From: Pseudomonas sp. PH1b
GTDB taxonomy: Bacteria > Pseudomonadota > Gammaproteobacteria > Pseudomonadales > Pseudomonadaceae
NCBI RefSeq assembly: GCF_000633395.1
Contig: NZ_AYMU01000002.1
Span: forward strand, 372,001-436,000
Direction of reading: 5' to 3'
DNA length: 64,000 bases
In this document: positions 33,721 through 42,276 of the stretch, piece after piece
How positions within the stretch are numbered: position 1 is the first letter of the stretch
Layout: each line of letters starts with the position of its first letter
Notes under the pieces: generated by a model
Database searches by the model: none
Seen by the model: the letters and a program-made list of their open reading frames with translations, nothing else
What the model was told of the DNA's origin: nothing
Program-made: the position numbers and the translations under genes

Positions 33721-34905
33721 ATGCGTGAAGTGGTGATCGTCGACAGCGTACGGACCGGCCTGGCCAAGTCCTTTCGCGGCAAGTTCAACCAGACCCGTCC
33801 GGATGACATGGCCGCTCACTGCGTCAATGCGCTGCTGAGCCGCAACGGTATCGACCCGGCCAGTGTCGAGGACTGCATCGTCGGCGCCGGCTCCAATGAG
33901 GGCGCCCAGGGCTTCAATATCGGTCGCAACGTGGCGGTGCTCTCGCAACTGGGCACCGGGACCGCGGGCATGACCCTCAACCGCTTCTGTTCGTCAGGGC
34001 TGCAGGCGATCGCCATCGCCGCCAACCAGATTGCCTCCGGCTGCAGCGACATCATCGTTGCCGGTGGCGTCGAGTCCATCAGCCTGACCATGAAGAGCGT
34101 CAATACCGACCACCTGATCAACCCGTTGCTCAAGGAGCAGGTGCCGGGCATCTACTTTCCCATGGGCCAGACCGCCGAGGTGGTGGCGCGCCGTTACAAC
34201 GTCAGTCGCGAGGCCCAGGACCGCTATTCCCTGCAGAGCCAGCAACGCACTGCCCAGGCCCAGGCGGCCGGCCTGTTCAATGACGAAATCGTGCCGATGA
34301 CGGTCAAGTACAAGGTCGAGGACAAGAACACCGGGCAGGTGCAGATACTCGATGGCGTGGTGGATCGTGATGACTGCAACCGCCCCGACACCACCCTGGA
34401 GAACCTCGCGGCCCTCAAGCCGGTGTTCGCCGACGACGGTTCGGTCACGGCGGGCAACTCTTCACAGTTGTCCGATGGCGCCTCCATGACCCTGGTGATG
34501 AGCCTGGAGCGGGCGCTGGCCCTGGGGCTCAGGCCCAAGGCTTTTTTCCGCGGTTTTACCGTGGCCGGCTGCGAGCCGGACGAGATGGGCATCGGCCCGG
34601 TGTTCTCGGTGCCCAAGCTGCTCAAGGCCAAGGGCCTGCGCGTCGCTGATATCGACCTGTGGGAGCTCAACGAGGCTTTTGCTTCCCAGTGCCTGTACGC
34701 CCGCGATCGCCTGGAAATCGACAACGCCAGGTACAACGTCAACGGTGGCTCGATCTCCATCGGCCACCCGTTCGGCATGACCGGTTCGCGCCAGGTGGGG
34801 CACCTGGTGCGTGAGTTGCAACGGCGCAATCTGCGCTACGGCATCGTCACCATGTGCGTGGGCGGCGGCATGGGAGCAACGGGGTTGTTCGAGGCCGTGC
34901 GCTAG
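33721..34905 (+). CDS. Acetyl-CoA C-acyltransferase (thiolase II family)
   Basis: A 394-residue thiolase starting MREVVIVDSVRTG at 33721 after GAGG. The catalytic triad is visible: Cys90 in NRFCSSGLQ, His near 349 in SIGHPFGMTG and Cys near 379 in MCVGGGMG. It cleaves 3-ketoacyl-CoA to acetyl-CoA and a shortened acyl-CoA, or runs in reverse. It has no adjacent hydratase/dehydrogenase partner (neighbours are pap and an EamA transporter), so the pathway cannot be told from context. Confidence 0.93.
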   Translation: MREVVIVDSVRTGLAKSFRGKFNQTRPDDMAAHCVNALLSRNGIDPASVEDCIVGAGSNEGAQGFNIGRNVAVLSQLGTGTAGMTLNRFCSSGLQAIAIAANQIASGCSDIIVAGGVESISLTMKSVNTDHLINPLLKEQVPGIYFPMGQTAEVVARRYNVSREAQDRYSLQSQQRTAQAQAAGLFNDEIVPMTVKYKVEDKNTGQVQILDGVVDRDDCNRPDTTLENLAALKPVFADDGSVTAGNSSQLSDGASMTLVMSLERALALGLRPKAFFRGFTVAGCEPDEMGIGPVFSVPKLLKAKGLRVADIDLWELNEAFASQCLYARDRLEIDNARYNVNGGSISIGHPFGMTGSRQVGHLVRELQRRNLRYGIVTMCVGGGMGATGLFEAVR

Positions 34906-35064
34906 GTTGATCGGCAGGCGCCATGGCCGGTTCCTGCGCGGGACCGGCGGTGGCGTTTGCGACCTGCACAATCCTGATTGCGCTTCGTCGCCAACTGTCC
35001 CTGTGTCGGCCCCGACGGCAGGCATAGAATGCGCACCTCGCAGGTCAAGCATTGTGGGGTTCGC

Positions 35065-36024
35065 ATGCACGTTTCATCCGGTCGCTGGGTTTATGGCCTG
35101 TTTCTCGCCTTACTGACCGCGTTGCTGTGGGGCATCCTGCCGATCAAGCTCAAGCAAGTGCTGCTGGTGATGGACCCGGTCACCGTGACCTGGTTTCGCC
35201 TGATGGTGTCCGGCGGCTGCCTGTTGCTCTACCTGACGGCAGTGGGGCGCTTGCCCCGCTGGCGCCTGCTCGGCCCCAAAGGCATCTGGCTGGTGCCGAT
35301 CGCGGTCTGCGGGCTGGTGGGCAACTATGTGCTGTACCTGATGGGCCTTAACCTGCTGAGCCCTGGCACTGCGCAACTGGTGGTGCAGATGGGGCCGATC
35401 CTGCTGCTGGTCGCCAGTGTGTTCGTGTTCAAGGAGCGCTTTAGCCTGGGGCAGGGGCTTGGGCTGCTGGTGCTGTTGATCGGCTTCGGGCTGTTCTTCA
35501 ATCAGCGCCTGACCGAACTGCTGACATCCCTCAGTGACTACACCGCCGGAGTCTTGACCATCCTGGCCGCATCGGCGGTCTGGACCTTTTATGCCCTGGG
35601 TCAGAAGCAGCTGTTGAGCGCATGGAATTCCTTGCAGGTGATGATGGTGATCTACCTGTCCTGCGCACTGCTGCTGACTCCTTGGGTGCATCCGATGGAA
35701 GCGTTGCAGTTGAGCCCATTGCAGGCTTGGCTGTTGCTCGCCTGCTGCCTCAATACCCTGGTTGCCTATGGCGCCTTTGCCGAGGCCCTGGCCCATTGGG
35801 AGGCGTCGCGGGTCAGTGCGACCCTGGCGATCACGCCGCTGGTGACCTTTGCCGCAGTGGCTTGGGCAGCCTGGGCGTGGCCGGAATATGTGCAGGCTGA
35901 AGAGATCAATGGCCTGGGCTATGGCGGGGCGTTGCTGGTGGTGCTGGGCTCGGCGCTGACCGCGTTGGGCCCCTCGCTGATGGCCGGGCTCAAGGCCCGG
36001 CGCCAGCGTATTGCGGTGGGTTGA
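35065..36024 (+). CDS. DMT-superfamily (EamA) transporter
   Basis: A 319-residue inner-membrane protein with ten transmembrane helices in two EamA repeats (about 7-140 and 155-290). The start at 35065 (MHVSSGRWVYGL) is preferred over an upstream frame extension to 34978 because it lies just ahead of helix 1 and follows GTGGGG. Members export metabolites or amino acids; the substrate is unknown. Single gene, convergent with fumC. Confidence 0.85.
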   Translation: MHVSSGRWVYGLFLALLTALLWGILPIKLKQVLLVMDPVTVTWFRLMVSGGCLLLYLTAVGRLPRWRLLGPKGIWLVPIAVCGLVGNYVLYLMGLNLLSPGTAQLVVQMGPILLLVASVFVFKERFSLGQGLGLLVLLIGFGLFFNQRLTELLTSLSDYTAGVLTILAASAVWTFYALGQKQLLSAWNSLQVMMVIYLSCALLLTPWVHPMEALQLSPLQAWLLLACCLNTLVAYGAFAEALAHWEASRVSATLAITPLVTFAAVAWAAWAWPEYVQAEEINGLGYGGALLVVLGSALTALGPSLMAGLKARRQRIAVG

Positions 36025-36099
36025 GAGGCTCTGGCAAACCGGCTCCTGCACAAGCGCTGTCACTGTGCAGGCAATGGCTGCCGGCGAGACACGGTCGCC

Positions 36100-37494
36100 T
36101 CAACTCTGCTTTCCGGCCTCCAGCATGTTCTCCGGGCGGACCCAGGCATCGAACTGCTCGTCGGTCAGGTAGCCCAATTCCAGCGCGGCCTCGCGCAGGG
36201 TCAGGTTCTCGGCGTAGGCCTTCTTGGCGATCTCGGCGGCCTTGTCGTAGCCGATATGGGTGTTGAGCGCGGTCACCAACATCAGGCCTCGCTCCAGGTG
36301 CTCGGCCATCTGCACCGGGTCAGGTTCCAGTCCGGCAATGCAATGCTGCTGGAAGTTGCTGCAGCCATCGGCCAACAGGCGGATCGATTGCAGCAGGTTG
36401 TGAATGATCACCGGCTTGTACACGTTCAACTGCAGGTGGCCCTGGCTGGCGGCGAAACCTATGGTCACGTCGTTGCCCATGACCTGGCAGGCAAGCATCG
36501 ACAAGGCTTCGCATTGGGTCGGGTTGACCTTGCCGGGCATGATCGAACTGCCAGGTTCGTTGGCCGGCAGGCGCACCTCCGCCAGCCCGGCCCTTGGGCC
36601 CGAGCCCAGCAGGCGCAGGTCGTTGGCGATTTTCATCAGGCTCACCGCGAGGGTCTTCAGGGCACCGGACAGGGTGGTCAGGGGCTCATGACCGGCCAGG
36701 GCGGCGAACTTGTTCGGCGCGGTGACGAACGGCAGGCCGGAAAGGGCGGCCAGTTCGGCGGCGATTGCCTCGCCGAAGCCGTGGGGCGAGTTCAGCCCGG
36801 TCCCCACCGCGGTCCCGCCCTGGGCCAGTTCACACACCGCTGGCAGGGCGCTGCGAATGGCCCGCTCGGCGTACGCCAGCTGAGTGATGAAGGCCGATAC
36901 CTCCTGGCCGAAGGTGATGGGGGTGGCGTCCATCATGTGGGTGCGCCCGGTCTTCACCAGCTTCATGTGCCGAGCCGCCAGTTCCGCCAGTCCGCCGGAC
37001 AGTTCGGTGATGGCCGGCAACAGCTGGAATTGCACGGCCTGGGCCGCAGCAATGTGCATGGCGGTGGGGAAACAGTCGTTGGAGCTCTGCGAGCGGTTGA
37101 CGTGGTCGTTGGGGTGCACCGGGGTCTTGCCGCCCCGGGGGTTGCCCGCCAGTTCATTGGCGCGCCCGGCAAGCACTTCGTTGACGTTCATGTTGCTCTG
37201 GGTGCCGCTGCCGGTTTGCCACACCACCAGGGGAAACTGATCGTCATGTTCGCCTGCCAGGACTTCATCGGCGGCTTGTTCGATCAGCCGGGCGATATCG
37301 GCGGGCACATCGCCATTACGGTCGTTGACCCGGGCGGCGGCCTTCTTGATCAGTGCCAGGGCATGCAGCACCGACAGGGGCATGCGCTCGTTGCCGATGG
37401 CGAAGTTGACCAGCGAGCGTTGGGTCTGTGCACCCCAATAGGCTTCTTCCGGGACTTCAACCTGGCCCAGGCTGTCGGTTTCGATTCGATTCAT
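36100..37494 (-). CDS. fumC: Fumarate hydratase, class II
   Basis: Interconverts fumarate and malate in the TCA cycle without an iron-sulfur cluster. The ATG at 37494 ([10 protein letters not shown]) with GGAGG upstream gives 464 residues; the longer open frame is non-coding extension. Signature [15 protein letters not shown] is present, as are the [14 protein letters not shown] and [11 protein letters not shown] active-site regions. The neighbourhood (DUF2059, BolA, TrhO, ABC exporter, RbdA) corresponds to the fumC2 region of P. aeruginosa (recalled), not the iron-responsive fumC-sodA locus. It is divergent from the DUF2059 gene. Confidence 0.96.
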   Translation of the reverse strand: MNRIETDSLGQVEVPEEAYWGAQTQRSLVNFAIGNERMPLSVLHALALIKKAAARVNDRNGDVPADIARLIEQAADEVLAGEHDDQFPLVVWQTGSGTQSNMNVNEVLAGRANELAGNPRGGKTPVHPNDHVNRSQSSNDCFPTAMHIAAAQAVQFQLLPAITELSGGLAELAARHMKLVKTGRTHMMDATPITFGQEVSAFITQLAYAERAIRSALPAVCELAQGGTAVGTGLNSPHGFGEAIAAELAALSGLPFVTAPNKFAALAGHEPLTTLSGALKTLAVSLMKIANDLRLLGSGPRAGLAEVRLPANEPGSSIMPGKVNPTQCEALSMLACQVMGNDVTIGFAASQGHLQLNVYKPVIIHNLLQSIRLLADGCSNFQQHCIAGLEPDPVQMAEHLERGLMLVTALNTHIGYDKAAEIAKKAYAENLTLREAALELGYLTDEQFDAWVRPENMLEAGKQS

Positions 37495-37687
37495 CGTGGC
37501 AATCCTCCAAGTCTGACTGGCCAGTTTAGGCCGTGATCCGGGGCAGGGGTTCCCTGAAGGGGATATTTCCCCGGGGGGGCGGGCAAAACCGCGAGGTGTC
37601 CGGGGGTGGGGTTGAGGGACGCGGATTAATAGGCGCAGAATGGGCGCCCTTGGGGTTCTACCTCGCCTGCTAGATAAAGGAAACTCG

Positions 37688-38203
37688 ATGACCCGTTTTC
37701 GTGCCATCTGTACCGCGGTTGTTCTGGTATGTGCCAGCGGCCAGGTTCTTGCCGATACCGCCAGCCACAACGCCAGTGCCGAGGCCTTCCTGACCCTGGC
37801 CCATGCGGACAAGCTCGGTACTCCGGTGTACATGCAAGTGCAGCAAATGTTCGCCCAGCGTTTCGAGCAGACCAAGGCCCCGGAATCCAAGCGTGCCCTG
37901 CTGGAAACCTACCAGGCCAAGGCCAACGCCGCCCTGGACCAGGCCATTGGCTGGAACAAGCTGAAACCGGACATGGTCAAGCTCTACACCAGCAATTTCA
38001 GCGAGTCCGAGCTCAAGGACTTGGTCGCCTTCTACCAGTCGCCACTGGGCAAGAAAGTCCTGGAGAAAATGCCCCAGCTGACCCAGCAATCGGCGCAGAT
38101 GACCCAGGGCAAGCTGGAAAGTGCAGTACCTGTGGTGAACAAGCTGCTGGCCGACATGACCGCCGAGCTCGAGCCTAAAGCAGCACCTGCGAAGAAGAAG
38201 TAA
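37688..38203 (+). CDS. DUF2059 domain-containing secreted protein
   Basis: A 171-residue protein with a signal peptide (about 1-22, cleavage near VLA-DTA), so periplasmic. The helical body contains [20 protein letters not shown], the core of DUF2059 (about 95-115). The C-terminus is a lysine/alanine tail (KAAPAKKK). AAAGGAAA precedes the ATG at 37688. It is separated by 12 bases from bolA and is likely co-transcribed with it. No function is known for the family. Confidence 0.88.
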   Translation: MTRFRAICTAVVLVCASGQVLADTASHNASAEAFLTLAHADKLGTPVYMQVQQMFAQRFEQTKAPESKRALLETYQAKANAALDQAIGWNKLKPDMVKLYTSNFSESELKDLVAFYQSPLGKKVLEKMPQLTQQSAQMTQGKLESAVPVVNKLLADMTAELEPKAAPAKKK

Positions 38204-38215
38204 GCGGAGCCTGCA

Positions 38216-38512
38216 ATGACCATGCAACAACGTATCGAATCGGCGCTGGGGGCGTTGCAGCCCGAGCACCTGCAAGTGCTGGATGAAAGCCACATGCACA
38301 GCCGTGGCCAGGAAACCCACTACAAGGCGGTGCTGGTCAGCGAGCAGTTCGAAGGCCTCAACAGCGTCAAGCGCCATCAGAAGGTCTACGCCACCCTGGG
38401 TGAGCTGATGAGCCAGTTCCATGCCTTGGCGCTGCACACCTATACACCGCAAGAGTGGTCGAAGATCGGTGCGGCCCCGGCCTCGCCGACCTGCGCCGGA
38501 GGTGGGCACTAG
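38216..38512 (+). CDS. bolA: BolA-family protein
   Basis: A 98-residue BolA-like protein. It shows the class fold with LDESHMHSRGQETHYKAVLV (about 21-40), whose histidines are cluster-ligand candidates with monothiol glutaredoxins, and the FEGLNSVKRHQKVYATLGEL helix block (about 44-63). BolA proteins regulate morphology, biofilm and iron-sulfur traffic, some by binding DNA. A strong intrinsic terminator about 90 bases downstream ends this two-gene unit. Confidence 0.93.
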   Translation: MTMQQRIESALGALQPEHLQVLDESHMHSRGQETHYKAVLVSEQFEGLNSVKRHQKVYATLGELMSQFHALALHTYTPQEWSKIGAAPASPTCAGGGH

Positions 38513-38601
38513 TAGTCGCCCGTGGCTGGCCGTAACACTCCTTGGTGTTCGGCTTGCCGCTTGAAGCTTGGAGCTGGAAGCTGCCTTCCTGTTACAATCG
38601 C

Positions 38602-38631
38602 AACGCGCCGCTTATGCCGGCGCGTTTTTTT
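38602..38631 (+). terminator. Intrinsic terminator after bolA
   Basis: Nine-base stem AACGCGCCG/CGGCGCGTT (38602-38610 with 38618-38626) followed by a run of T to 38631. It separates bolA from trhO. Confidence 0.88.
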
Positions 38632-38676
38632 GCATCCGGTTCACCCTTTGCGAGGGTAGCCACCTGGAGATTACCC

Positions 38677-39618
38677 ATGACACAACCCATTGTCGTGGCG
38701 GCACTGTATAAGTTCGTCACCCTCGAAGATTACGTCAGCCTGCGCGAGCCCCTGTTGCAGGCGATGCTCGACAACGGCATCAAGGGCACCTTGCTGATCG
38801 CCGAAGAAGGCATCAACGGCACCGTGTCCGGCACACGTGAAGGCATCGATGGCCTGCTGGCCTGGTTGAAAAACGATGCGCGCATGGTCGACATCGACCA
38901 TAAAGAGTCGTACTGCGACGAGCAGCCCTTCTACCGCACCAAGGTCAAGCTGAAAAAAGAGATCGTGACCCTGGGCGTGCCCGGCGTCGACCCCAACAAG
39001 AAGGTCGGGACCTACGTCGAGCCCCAGGACTGGAATGCCCTGATCAGCGACCCGGAAGTGCTGTTGATCGATACTCGTAACGACTATGAGGTGTCCATCG
39101 GCACCTTCGAAGGTGCGATCGACCCGAAAACCACCAGCTTTCGCGAGTTCCCGGACTACATCAAGGCCCATTTCGACCCGAGCAAGCACAAGAAAGTGGC
39201 GATGTTCTGCACCGGCGGCATCCGTTGCGAGAAGGCTTCGAGCTACATGCTCAGCGAAGGCTTCGACGAGGTGTTTCACCTCAAGGGTGGCATCCTCAAG
39301 TACCTCGAAGAGGTGCCGCAGCAAGAGAGCAAATGGCAGGGCGACTGCTTTGTGTTCGATAACCGCGTCACTGTTCGCCACGACCTGAGCGAAGGCGACT
39401 ACGATCAATGTCATGCCTGCCGCACTCCGGTGAGTGTCGAGGATCGTGCATCCGAGCACTACGTGCCGGGTATCAGTTGTCCCCATTGTTGGGACAAATT
39501 GAGCGAAAAGACCCGTCGCAGTGCCATCGACCGCCAGAAGCAGATCGAGTTGGCCAAGGCCCGCAACATGCCGCACCCGATTGGTTTCAACTACAAGCAA
39601 TCATCTTCCGAGGCTTGA
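38677..39618 (+). CDS. trhO: Oxygen-dependent tRNA uridine(34) hydroxylase (rhodanese-fold)
   Basis: A 313-residue UPF0176/YceA-type protein that forms 5-hydroxyuridine at tRNA position 34 (role established for E. coli TrhO). An N-terminal acylphosphatase-like domain (about 1-105) is followed by a rhodanese domain with the active loop CTGGIRC (Cys178 and Cys184) and a C-terminal cysteine-rich tail ([16 protein letters not shown]) that likely binds zinc. ATG 38677 follows TGGAGA; the frame opens further upstream but through the bolA terminator. Three bases separate its stop from the DsbA-like gene. Confidence 0.93.
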   Translation: MTQPIVVAALYKFVTLEDYVSLREPLLQAMLDNGIKGTLLIAEEGINGTVSGTREGIDGLLAWLKNDARMVDIDHKESYCDEQPFYRTKVKLKKEIVTLGVPGVDPNKKVGTYVEPQDWNALISDPEVLLIDTRNDYEVSIGTFEGAIDPKTTSFREFPDYIKAHFDPSKHKKVAMFCTGGIRCEKASSYMLSEGFDEVFHLKGGILKYLEEVPQQESKWQGDCFVFDNRVTVRHDLSEGDYDQCHACRTPVSVEDRASEHYVPGISCPHCWDKLSEKTRRSAIDRQKQIELAKARNMPHPIGFNYKQSSSEA

Positions 39619-39621
39619 GCC

Positions 39622-40257
39622 ATGTCTGCCCGCCTGCTCTATGTGATGGACCCGATGTGTTCATGGTGCTGGGGGTTCGCCCCCGTGGCCCAGGCTCTGG
39701 CGGAGCAGGCCCAGGCCGCCGGGGTCGAGCTGCACCTGGTGGTGGGAGGCTTGCGCACCGGCAGTGGCGCGGCGCTGGAGCCTAACACCCGACGCTATAT
39801 TCTCGAGCACTGGCAGGCGGTGCATCAGGCCACCGGCCAGCCGTTCAATTTCGAAGGCGCCTTGCCCGATGGCTTTGTCTATGACACCGAGCCGGCTTGC
39901 CGGGCGATTGTCACCGCCCGCGGCCTGGCGCCCGATTGTGCGTGGAAGCTGCTGGGGCTGATCCAGCGGGCGTTCTACGTCGAAGGTCGCGACGTCACCC
40001 TGGCCAGTGTGCTGGTGGAGTTGGCAGAGCAGGCCGGGGTGCCGCGCATCGAATTCGCCGAGGCGTTCGACCGTGCCGAGCAGCATGCGGCCACGGCCGC
40101 GGACTTCACCTGGGTCCAGGACCTGGGGATTGCCGGGTTCCCCACCTTGCTGGCAGAACGCAATGGCCAGTTGGCGTTGTTGACCAACGGCTACCAACCG
40201 TTGGATGAGTTGTCGCCACTGCTGGGGCGCTGGCTGGAGCGCGCCGCCTGTGCCTGA
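39622..40257 (+). CDS. DsbA-family (thioredoxin-fold) oxidoreductase
   Basis: A 211-residue cytoplasmic protein, no signal peptide, with a CSWC redox motif at 13-16 (MDPMCSWCWGF). GIAGFPTLLAERNG supplies the cis-proline in the last third. It resembles FrnE/2-hydroxychromene-isomerase-like DsbA relatives. It is packed between trhO (three-base gap) and the ABC exporter (eight-base overlap), so it belongs to a three-gene operon. Its partner protein is unknown; it may protect cysteines of TrhO or act in glutathione-linked redox. Confidence 0.87.
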   Translation: MSARLLYVMDPMCSWCWGFAPVAQALAEQAQAAGVELHLVVGGLRTGSGAALEPNTRRYILEHWQAVHQATGQPFNFEGALPDGFVYDTEPACRAIVTARGLAPDCAWKLLGLIQRAFYVEGRDVTLASVLVELAEQAGVPRIEFAEAFDRAEQHAATAADFTWVQDLGIAGFPTLLAERNGQLALLTNGYQPLDELSPLLGRWLERAACA

Positions 40258-42070
40258 GCCGGTCGATTCAGGTGCGCCTGCCAAGATTGTCGATCGCCTG
40301 AGCTGGGCGGAAATCCGCCGCCTGGCCCTTCATCACAAGAAAGCCCTGTGGATTGCCAACGGCGTAGCGGTGCTGGCGACCTTGTGCAGTGTGCCGATTC
40401 CGCTGTTGCTGCCCTTGCTGGTGGACGAAGTGTTGCTGGGGCATGGCGATGCGGCGCTGCAGGTGATGAATCGCTTTCTGCCGGCAGGCTGGCAAAGCGC
40501 TGCCGGCTATATCGGGCTGATGCTCCTGGTGACCCTGATCCTGCGGTGCTCGGCCCTGGTGTTCAACGTGGTCCAGGCCCGGCTGTTCGCCGGCCTGGCC
40601 AAGGACATCGTCTATCGCATTCGTGTGCGCCTGATCGAGCGGCTCAAACGCATTTCCCTTGGCGAGTACGAAAGCCTGGGTGGGGGCACGGTCACCACGC
40701 ACCTGGTCACCGACCTGGACACCCTGGACAAGTTCGTCGGTGAAACCCTCAGTCGTTTCCTGGTGGCGATGCTGACCCTGGTAGGCACGGCCGGGATCCT
40801 GATGTGGATGCACTGGAAGCTGGCCTTGCTGATCCTGCTGTTCAACCCGCTGGTGATCTTTGCCACGGTGCAGCTGGGCAAGCGGGTCAAGCACCTGAAG
40901 AAGCTGGAAAATGACAGCACCTCGCGCTTTACCCAGGCCCTGACCGAAACCCTGGAGGCTATCCAGGAAATTCGTGCCGGTAATCGCCAGGGGTTTTTCC
41001 TCGGTCGCCTGGGCCGGCGCGCCGAGGAAGTCCGTGACTACGCGGTGGCCTCGCAGTGGAAAAGCGACGCCTCGGGCCGGGCCAGTGGCCTGCTGTTCCA
41101 GTTCGGCATCGACATCTTTCGCGCCGCAGCGATGCTCACGGTGCTGTTCTCCGACCTGTCCATCGGCCAGATGCTGGCAGTGTTCAGCTACCTGTGGTTC
41201 ATGATCGGCCCGGTGGAGCAGCTGCTGAACCTGCAATACGCCTATTACGCGGCGGGCGGGGCCCTGACCCGGATCAACGAGTTGCTGGCGCGTGCCGATG
41301 AACCGCAATACCAAGGCGGCGTGGACCCGTTCCTCGGCCGGGAAACCGTCGGTATCGAGGTCCGTGGCCTGAGCTTCGGCTATGGCGACGAGCGGGTGCT
41401 CGACAACATGAACCTGTCCATTGCCCCGGGCGAGAAGGTGGCGATCGTCGGGGCCAGCGGCGGCGGCAAAAGCACTCTGGTGCAGTTGTTGCTGGGGTTG
41501 TACACGCCGCAGTCCGGCACGATCCGGTTTGGCGGCTCGACCCAGCAGGAGATCGGCCTGGAGACCGTGCGGGAAAACGTCGCCGTGGTGCTGCAGCACC
41601 CTGCGTTGTTCAATGACACCATCCGCGCCAACCTGACCATGGGGCGCGAACGCAGCGACACTGCCTGCTGGCAGGCCCTGGAAATCGCCCAACTGGACGC
41701 GACCGTACGTGCCTTGCCCCAGGGGCTGGACAGTGTGGTCGGTCGTTCCGGCGTACGTCTGTCAGGCGGCCAGCGCCAGCGCCTGGCCATTGCGCGCATG
41801 GTGTTGGCCGAGCCCAAAGTGGTGATTCTCGACGAGGCCACGTCCGCCCTGGACGCCGCCACCGAATACAACCTGCATCAGGCGCTGACCCGTTTCCTGC
41901 AGGGGCGCACTACGCTGATCATTGCTCATCGACTCTCGGCGGTAAAACAGGCCGACCGGGTTTTGGTGTTCGATGGCGGGCAGATTGCCGAAGATGGCGA
42001 CCACCAGCAGCTGATTGCTGACGGCGGGCTTTACGCCAAGCTTTACGGGCATTTGCAGCAGGTTCGATAG
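40250..42070 (+). CDS. ABC exporter, fused permease and ATPase
   Basis: A 606-residue half-transporter. The GTG at 40250 overlaps the previous gene by eight bases and has TGGAG upstream; a TTG at 40205 would give 621 residues. The membrane domain has six helices (about 35-320). The ATPase domain has Walker A GASGGGKST near 400, signature LSGGQRQ near 504 and Walker B VVILDEATS near 523. Homodimeric exporters of this kind move lipids, peptides or drugs; the substrate is unknown. Corresponds to the PA0860 position of P. aeruginosa (recalled). Confidence 0.9.
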   Translation: MPEPVDSGAPAKIVDRLSWAEIRRLALHHKKALWIANGVAVLATLCSVPIPLLLPLLVDEVLLGHGDAALQVMNRFLPAGWQSAAGYIGLMLLVTLILRCSALVFNVVQARLFAGLAKDIVYRIRVRLIERLKRISLGEYESLGGGTVTTHLVTDLDTLDKFVGETLSRFLVAMLTLVGTAGILMWMHWKLALLILLFNPLVIFATVQLGKRVKHLKKLENDSTSRFTQALTETLEAIQEIRAGNRQGFFLGRLGRRAEEVRDYAVASQWKSDASGRASGLLFQFGIDIFRAAAMLTVLFSDLSIGQMLAVFSYLWFMIGPVEQLLNLQYAYYAAGGALTRINELLARADEPQYQGGVDPFLGRETVGIEVRGLSFGYGDERVLDNMNLSIAPGEKVAIVGASGGGKSTLVQLLLGLYTPQSGTIRFGGSTQQEIGLETVRENVAVVLQHPALFNDTIRANLTMGRERSDTACWQALEIAQLDATVRALPQGLDSVVGRSGVRLSGGQRQRLAIARMVLAEPKVVILDEATSALDAATEYNLHQALTRFLQGRTTLIIAHRLSAVKQADRVLVFDGGQIAEDGDHQQLIADGGLYAKLYGHLQQVR

Positions 42071-42276
42071 TCTTGAGTTTTGTCCGGCTTTCTGTGCTTA
42101 GTGCTTGAATTTCCTGGGACAAAAACCGTTTGGCGCGAGAGGGCGGCCGTTTGTTCCTGGAGGGCTGATCCGGCGGCTGTTCGCCCGGCGCCCGACCCGT
42201 GGAAATTAGCCTAATCTCTGCTGTCTGAGGCGGAACTACTGGGTGTTTATTTGGCAGTGCGCAAGCAAGGACCCTC